A stretch of 64,000 nucleotides of DNA, taken from Streptomyces sp. AC512_CC834. Its GTDB lineage: Bacteria; Actinomycetota; Actinomycetes; Streptomycetales; Streptomycetaceae. Location: contig NZ_JAGMUO010000029.1 in assembly GCF_019049325.1 (NCBI RefSeq), forward strand, positions 85,848 through 149,847, in the 5' to 3' direction. Below the pieces are notes generated by a model, which saw nothing but the letters and a program-made list of their open reading frames with translations, did not search any database and had not been told where the DNA came from. A program made the position numbers and the translations under genes. Positions 60,601 through 64,000 of the stretch are shown here, piece by piece (the stretch's first letter is position 1; each line of letters opens with the position of its first letter).

Positions 60601-62509
60601 GCCGGTGCAGCGAACCCAGCAGCAGCGACCGTACGGTCTCCGGAAAGTCGAACTCGGTCTGTTCGGCCGGGCGCGGCTGGGCCGGCACCGGGTGCAGCAG
60701 GCCGGACAGGAAGACCTCCGCCAGGTGCGAGGGGGTCGTGCGCGGTGCCATGACCTGCTGCACCAGGCGCATCACCGGCAGGAACAGGGGTGCGGCGGCG
60801 AGGTATCCGGCCAGCTCGAAGGCCTGCGGCGAGGCCTCCGCGCGAAACGCCAGCACCCGATCGAGCGGCGACAACCGCTCATCCCCCGCCGCGGCCCCCG
60901 ACCAGATCCCTGGCCCCGGCCCGGTCCCTGGCTCCGGCCCGGCTCCTGCCTCCGGCCCGGTCCCTGGCTCCGGCCCGGTCCCTGGCTCCGGACGTGGCTC
61001 CGACTCCGACCCCGGCCTCGGCTCCGGCCGGGTCCCTGGCCCCGCCGAGGTCCCTGGCCCCGGACGTGGCTCCGGCCCCGGACGTGGCTCCGGCTCCGGC
61101 CCGGTCCCCGGCCCTGACCTGGTCCCTGGCCCCGGACATGGCTCCGACTCCGGCCCGGTCCCCGGCCCCAACCCGGTCCCTGGCTCCAGTCCCGGCCTTG
61201 ACTCCAGCCCTGGCTCCGACTCCGACCCCGGCCCGGTCCCTGGCCCCGGACGTGGCTCCGGCTCCGGCCCGGTCCCCGGCCCCGGCCCGGTCCCTGGCTC
61301 CAGTCCCGGCGTTGACTCCAGCCCTGGCTCCGACTCCGACTCCGACCCCCGCCCCGACTCCGACCCCGGCTCCGGGCGCAGCCCCCGCTCCGGGCGCAGC
61401 GCCGGACCCGGTTCTGGATGCGGGGTGCCGTCGGCTCGTACCGCGTACCCGTGGAACGGTGAGGACTCCGGGCGCGCGACCAGGCGGGCCCACATCTGCA
61501 GGGCCGCCGGGGCCAGTTCGACCACGGGCACCAGCAGGCCCGGACGGTCGGCGTCGGAGCGCAGCTCGCCGTTGGGCGCGCCGGGCCGGGAGGCCTTGAG
61601 CGCGACGGGCAGCGGACGCAGCGCGGTGCGGTGCCACAGCCGCCGGTCGAGGGGCTGCACCAGCGCCGTCGGGCCGCCGCGCGCCCAGCGGGCCAGCAGT
61701 CGGTGCACCGCGCCGGAGCTCCATCCCGGACCGATCGCGTCGCTCAGGACGAGTACCGCGCCGCGTGGGGAGTGGTGCAGGTGCCGGTCCGTACCGGAGG
61801 TGGGGCGCGAAGCGCCGTCCGGCCACGGCGGCGGGGTGGTGCGCACCGTCACCGAGCCGCCCGGCAGGTGCTCCAGCCAGCGCACGGTGATCGAGCGGAA
61901 GGCCCCCACCCGGCGCAGCACCGCGCGCAGCTCGGCCACCGCGCCGTCCCACAGCACCATCGACTCACCGGTGTCCACCACGAGGACCAGGTCCAGCCAG
62001 GGTTCCTCCGCCGGGACCAGCACCGGTTCCCAGACGTCGGTGTCGGCCGCCCGGTCGGCCGTCGCCTTCTCGTCCAGCCGGTGCCGGACGCTGGACGCGG
62101 CCCGCCGCCGCAACGGCCGCAGGGCCTTGGCCAGCTCCGCCGTCCTGGCCAGCGGCCGTACTCCCGGGGAGCGCACCGGCAGCGCCGGCACGGGCGCGCC
62201 CGCTCGGCTGTCCGGCGCGCCGGTGCTGCGCACGTGCAGCCGGGGCTCCGCCACGCCCGGCCCGGCCCCCTCGGACCAGGTGTCGTCCGGTGGCAGGCCC
62301 GGCCCGTCCGCCGAGGGCGCGGTACCGCGCCGGCGTCGCGGTGAGCCCGGCTCCAACTGGCCCGCGATCCCGGACAGCCGGGGCGCGCCCGTGGCCGGCC
62401 GGGCGGGTCCCGGCTCCTGGGGTGCGCGGGCCAGCCGCGCCGCGAGCCACAGGACCTCGGCGATCTCCCGGGCGTTCGGAGCGGGGCGCTCCGGGGGTTC
62501 GTACGGCAT
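57596..62509 (-). CDS. fxsT: vWA-linker-NB-ARC-TPR fusion protein (FxsT/SAV_2336-like)
   Basis: 1637 residues in one frame from ATG 62509, which shares a base with the MoxR stop. N-terminal NAREIAEVLWLAARLA matches the SAV_2336-type start. A vWA-like fold (about 165-345) has VVDTGESM as its MIDAS strand, with Gly replacing the first Ser. A Pro/Gly/Glu/Ser linker (about 360-540) is encoded by tandem repeats, followed by a helical region (545-690). NB-ARC has FFGLGGVGKTQLAV (about 855), RYLLVFDNAD and GDLPLAVEQAG. About nine or ten 42-residue TPRs occupy the last 450 residues. Likely a STAND sensor switch linked to the RiPP and to MoxR/VMAP partners. Confidence 0.82.
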   Translation of the reverse strand: MPYEPPERPAPNAREIAEVLWLAARLARAPQEPGPARPATGAPRLSGIAGQLEPGSPRRRRGTAPSADGPGLPPDDTWSEGAGPGVAEPRLHVRSTGAPDSRAGAPVPALPVRSPGVRPLARTAELAKALRPLRRRAASSVRHRLDEKATADRAADTDVWEPVLVPAEEPWLDLVLVVDTGESMVLWDGAVAELRAVLRRVGAFRSITVRWLEHLPGGSVTVRTTPPPWPDGASRPTSGTDRHLHHSPRGAVLVLSDAIGPGWSSGAVHRLLARWARGGPTALVQPLDRRLWHRTALRPLPVALKASRPGAPNGELRSDADRPGLLVPVVELAPAALQMWARLVARPESSPFHGYAVRADGTPHPEPGPALRPERGLRPEPGSESGRGSESESEPGLESTPGLEPGTGPGPGTGPEPEPRPGPGTGPGSESEPGLESRPGLEPGTGLGPGTGPESEPCPGPGTRSGPGTGPEPEPRPGPEPRPGPGTSAGPGTRPEPRPGSESEPRPEPGTGPEPGTGPEAGAGPEPGTGPGPGIWSGAAAGDERLSPLDRVLAFRAEASPQAFELAGYLAAAPLFLPVMRLVQQVMAPRTTPSHLAEVFLSGLLHPVPAQPRPAEQTEFDFPETVRSLLLGSLHRQESRRVLTAVSDYLAEHSSAPYRFDATLTDPSHELPTRVSVESLPFAKVDAAVADALGGGFATRARELRALISRQHRPGGDGLARSPYDDGVTDTTSTSGAIETGAGRPRPAGPGPRSGGNPAPTGEQSRHTAGRDPSVAESASHPVGVNGPSHTAQAPTGTRATLTRPMRFEETVPQVWGRRIPPRNHNFTGRDELITQLHDRLADRRAAIVPQAFFGLGGVGKTQLAVEYIYRYQSQYQLIWWINAEDPALVRSAIAALAPHLGLEAGPSGDEALPLVLDALRRGSPYRRYLLVFDNADRPEDLEEYFPSGEGHVLITSRNQSWAGHAHPVSVDVFSRAESIRFLQRRVPGMPAPDASRLAEALGDLPLAVEQAGAWHAETAMSVDEYLELLREHADRLLDTSVPSGYPHSVVATWNLAMERLERRSPAAVQLLRLCSCMAPEPIGWAMLRSAAFAPLPSPLAEALRDPVELGLATREIGRLALARIDHRSNSLQMHRLVQAVLFNQMSEQEQEDTYHLTHVLLAAADPQEPEDNDNWRRYSELRPHIRPTRAVECEHREVRDLVINEIRYLYLHGDYTGGTEVAEFARKEWRQRLGDDHPQTMRTTRSYATLIRNFGRFDEARELNAELLVRARRVFGEDHEETLAIANSNAADLRVLGDFEQATARDADTLERLTRSFGRDYPLALMSAANHALDLRLLGRFEEALELDADTYQRRVRIFGPDDAVTLVVAANYARDQRELGDYRGSTESLRALYPKLRDRQGREHPSTLDVAKNLAVSLRAMGAYEEAYDRSSRTVERYRARYGEGDLNTLAAVGNYAIDLLLRGELEDAERLAAQTVAGYEQLFGADHPYMPMTETNHALVLSALGEHERALALNLAAYEKLTARFGPEHNCTLRCGVNLANDLHTAGRHEEAAQADGRHLEALRATVGPDHPVTLVCGGNLAHDLGALGRRDEAEALLEDVLARFSRTLGGDYPVAEVFARGERAFCDIETPVF
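60897..61410. repeat. Degenerate tandem repeats encoding a Pro/Gly/Glu/Ser linker
   Basis: About 510 bp of imperfect repeats built from units such as ggtccctggctccggcccgg and cctggccccggacgtggctc. In the - strand frame they encode PGTGPEPG, PRPGPGT and SESEPGLES motifs. The region joins the vWA-like and ATPase parts of the fusion protein and is likely to vary in length. Confidence 0.85.
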
Positions 62510-63525
62510 CAGGGCCCCGTCTCCAGGTGCCGCCACAGGGTGCGCAGCAGGTCCTGCCACTGCTCCGGGTCCTCGTCGGCGCCCGCCCGCGCCAACTGGA
62601 TGGCGCTCAGCAACTGGTCCACGGCGACGCTCCCGTTGCTCTGCTCCGCGAGGAACGCCTCCACCAGGGGCGCGGCCTCCTCCAGCGCGTCGGCGCCCAG
62701 GTGCGCGGCGACGATCGCCGCCAGCCGGTCGGGTCCAGGCTGCTCGATGTCGTAGCGCAGGCAGCGCCGGGCGAACGCGGCGGGGAACTCCCGCTCCTCG
62801 TTGGAGGTGATCACCACGAACGGAAAGGCCCAGCAGTCCACCGCGCCGTCCGTCACCGCCGCCGTCCCGCCGTCGGCCGTCCGCACCGGGACGGTGCGCT
62901 GCTCCGGCGGCAGCCGCAGCAGCTCCTCGACGGTGTACCGGCCCTCCTCGAAGACGGTCAGCAGGTCGTTGGGAAGATCGATGTCGCTCTTGTCCAGCTC
63001 GTCGATGAGCAGGACACGCGGCCGGTGACGGGGCAGCAGCGCGGTGCCCAGGGGCCCGAGCCGCAGGAACCGGCCGATGTCGCCGGTGCCGCCGCCGGTC
63101 TCCAGGCCGGCGCGGCGCAGGTTGGCCTCGTGCAGCCGGCCGATGGCGTCGTACGCGTACAGGCCGTCCTGCAGCGTGGTGCGCGAGGTCACCGGCCAGT
63201 GGAGTACGGGGCCGAGCCCCAACTCGTAGGCGACGGCGTGCGCGAGGGTGGACTTGCCGGTGCCGGGGCGCCCCGTGAGCAGCAGCGGACGGCGCAGCAG
63301 CAGGGCCGCGTTGACCGCGTCGACCAGCCCGGGGTCCACCTGGAAGACCCGCCCCCGCCGGGTGTCGGCCGGCTGCGCGGGCACGGGATCGTCCTGCGGC
63401 GGCATGCCCTGTTGCAGCGGGCGCCAGCTCGGCGGGGCGGGCAGCCTTTCGATGCCGTTGTGCGGGACACCGTCGCCGCGGTAGATCCACCACGCCGGCG
63501 GCTGCGGGGCTGCGGGCTCGGTCAC
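62509..63525 (-). CDS. MoxR-family AAA+ ATPase
   Basis: 338 residues. The N-terminal 55 residues carry AWWIYRGDG, a prefix typical of the conflict-system MoxR group. Walker A is LLLTGRPGTGKST (about 83-93), Walker B RVLLIDELDKSDIDLPNDLL (about 170-190), sensor 1 FVVITSNEEREFPAAFARRC. GTG at 63525 has GGAGGTG seven bases upstream; an upstream extension of the frame lacks this. It overlaps the VMAP-C-like gene (GTGA) and abuts the fusion gene (TGATG), so the three are translationally coupled. MoxR ATPases usually act with vWA proteins as remodelling or chaperone machines. Confidence 0.92.
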   Translation of the reverse strand: MTEPAAPQPPAWWIYRGDGVPHNGIERLPAPPSWRPLQQGMPPQDDPVPAQPADTRRGRVFQVDPGLVDAVNAALLLRRPLLLTGRPGTGKSTLAHAVAYELGLGPVLHWPVTSRTTLQDGLYAYDAIGRLHEANLRRAGLETGGGTGDIGRFLRLGPLGTALLPRHRPRVLLIDELDKSDIDLPNDLLTVFEEGRYTVEELLRLPPEQRTVPVRTADGGTAAVTDGAVDCWAFPFVVITSNEEREFPAAFARRCLRYDIEQPGPDRLAAIVAAHLGADALEEAAPLVEAFLAEQSNGSVAVDQLLSAIQLARAGADEDPEQWQDLLRTLWRHLETGP

Positions 63526-64000
63526 GACGAGGCACCTCCGGGAGCGGGAGCTGGTGGGGTCAGGGGGGTGTGCGGGGGCAGCCGGTCGAACGGGTCCCAC
63601 AGGAAGCCCAGGCGCAGACCGCCCCCGACCCGCGGCCGGGCCGCACCGGGCCGGGACGACCACTCCCCGCGGCGGGCCCGGAGCACCTCCCCGGGCAGGG
63701 TGCGCACCCCGGCGGCCCGCAGCCGGTTCGGCAGGTCGTCCGAGACGGACTGTGCGTCCTGCTCCTCGTGGGCCCAGACCAGGGCCGGGACGCCCGAGTC
63801 CAGGGCCGCGTCGAACTCGGCGTCGGGCGTGCGCCTGCGGGACACCCGCGGCGGGAACCCGAGGACCAGTGCCAGGGGTCCGTCGTCCGCGTACAGGGCG
63901 GAGAACAGCGCCTCGTAGGACGAACCGTCCTGGTTCCGGGCGGGGATCACTGCCACCACGCCCTCTCCGGAGAGTGCGGACAATGCCTTCATCCTGTCCC
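63522..64000 (-). CDS. VMAP-C-like protein, C-terminal part only
   Basis: At least 159 codons, running off the right edge. The visible part has an acidic pair region (DAALDSGVPALVWAHEEQDAQSVSDDL), then RAAGVRTLPGEVLRARRGEW and RLGFLWDPFDRLPPHTPL near the end. This order (a VPALVW strand, an LP..V..LR segment, then LWDDPxRxPP) is how I recall the C-terminus of vWA-MoxR-associated (VMAP) proteins. In those, the N-terminus usually bears an effector such as a protease or TIR. The N-terminus is not in the window, so the effector is unknown. The ATG at 63992 is internal or accidental; no ribosome-binding site precedes it. Confidence 0.6.
   Translation of the reverse strand, partial: DRMKALSALSGEGVVAVIPARNQDGSSYEALFSALYADDGPLALVLGFPPRVSRRRTPDAEFDAALDSGVPALVWAHEEQDAQSVSDDLPNRLRAAGVRTLPGEVLRARRGEWSSRPGAARPRVGGGLRLGFLWDPFDRLPPHTPLTPPAPAPGGASS

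Noticed and set aside
57596..63535. Extending the fusion protein to a start near 63535
   Set aside because: The extra 340 codons run antiparallel in frame over the well-supported MoxR gene and have no domain. The ATG at 62509 abuts the MoxR stop and begins a recognisable N-terminus.
1..64000. tRNA, rRNA, insertion sequences, integrase or attachment sites
   Set aside because: I looked for tRNA-like cloverleafs, transposase motifs and terminal repeats around the accessory region at 54-64 kb and saw none that I could support.

Overview
The window is a very GC-rich actinobacterial chromosome segment, almost certainly from Streptomyces. It has GTG and TTG starts, leaderless -10 boxes, Streptomyces-type dispersed intergenic repeats, and a gene order matching the S. 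coelicolor region around glkA, pfkA, macRS, aroH and qcr/cta. From memory, a large part is also collinear in content with the M. tuberculosis region Rv2178c-Rv2205c (glycerate kinase, ErpA, AdoK, ctaC, qcrCAB, trpD, NlpC/P60, PimB', FadD15, SRPBCC, ArsA-like ATPase, acyltransferase, GT87, class II DAHP synthase). Most of the window is therefore conserved core chromosome. No tRNA, rRNA, transposase or CRISPR array was seen.

Layout. 0-6.4 kb: nadA, an ErpA-type Fe-S carrier, a membrane protein, adenosine kinase and a cysteine desulfurase-TusA fusion. 6.7-16.1 kb: the aerobic respiratory core (ctaCDF, L,D-transpeptidase, a degenerate receiver protein, ctaE, qcrCAB), with strong terminators after ctaF and qcrB. 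16.2-21.7 kb: trpD, a probable SAM-IV riboswitch ahead of a class V aminotransferase, and a glycerate kinase/anion transporter pair. 21.8-25.4 kb: a two-component system whose likely binding dyad also lies upstream of the transporter, an Lrp-like RAM protein and a rhomboid protease. 25.5-33.6 kb: a zinc-ribbon protein, a NYN protein, two tandem NlpC/P60 cell-wall hydrolases, a metallopeptidase lipoprotein and two mannosyltransferase-type enzymes. 33.7-47.7 kb: acyl-CoA synthetase, phosphoesterase, SRPBCC protein, ArsA-like protein, glkA, an EEP hydrolase, lipase, acyltransferase, macSR, pfkA and a 2-hydroxyacid dehydrogenase. 47.6-54.0 kb: attenuated trpEG diverging from aroH, an iron-box-preceded bfd facing bfr, a sulfite-oxidase-like protein and endonuclease IV.

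The accessory part is 54.0-64.0 kb. On the + strand lie a Trypco1-like small protein, a 56-residue precursor peptide, an FxsB-type radical SAM peptide cyclophane synthase and an HExxH peptide-modification protein, in overlapping reading frames. Facing it on the - strand is a three-gene, stop-start-overlapping operon. It encodes the C-terminus of a VMAP-C-like protein, a MoxR AAA+ ATPase, and a 1637-residue fusion of a vWA-like domain, a repeat linker, an NB-ARC ATPase and a TPR array. This resembles the FxSxx-COOH RiPP system joined to a vWA-MoxR-VMAP type NTP-dependent conflict system. Unlike classical FxsA precursors, the peptide ends YTSWQASA rather than FxSxx, and the core codons overlap the start of the maturase gene. 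This is the best candidate in the window for an undescribed variant.

Starts were chosen from ribosome-binding sites, stop-start overlaps and family length. Domain calls come from motif recognition without database searches.
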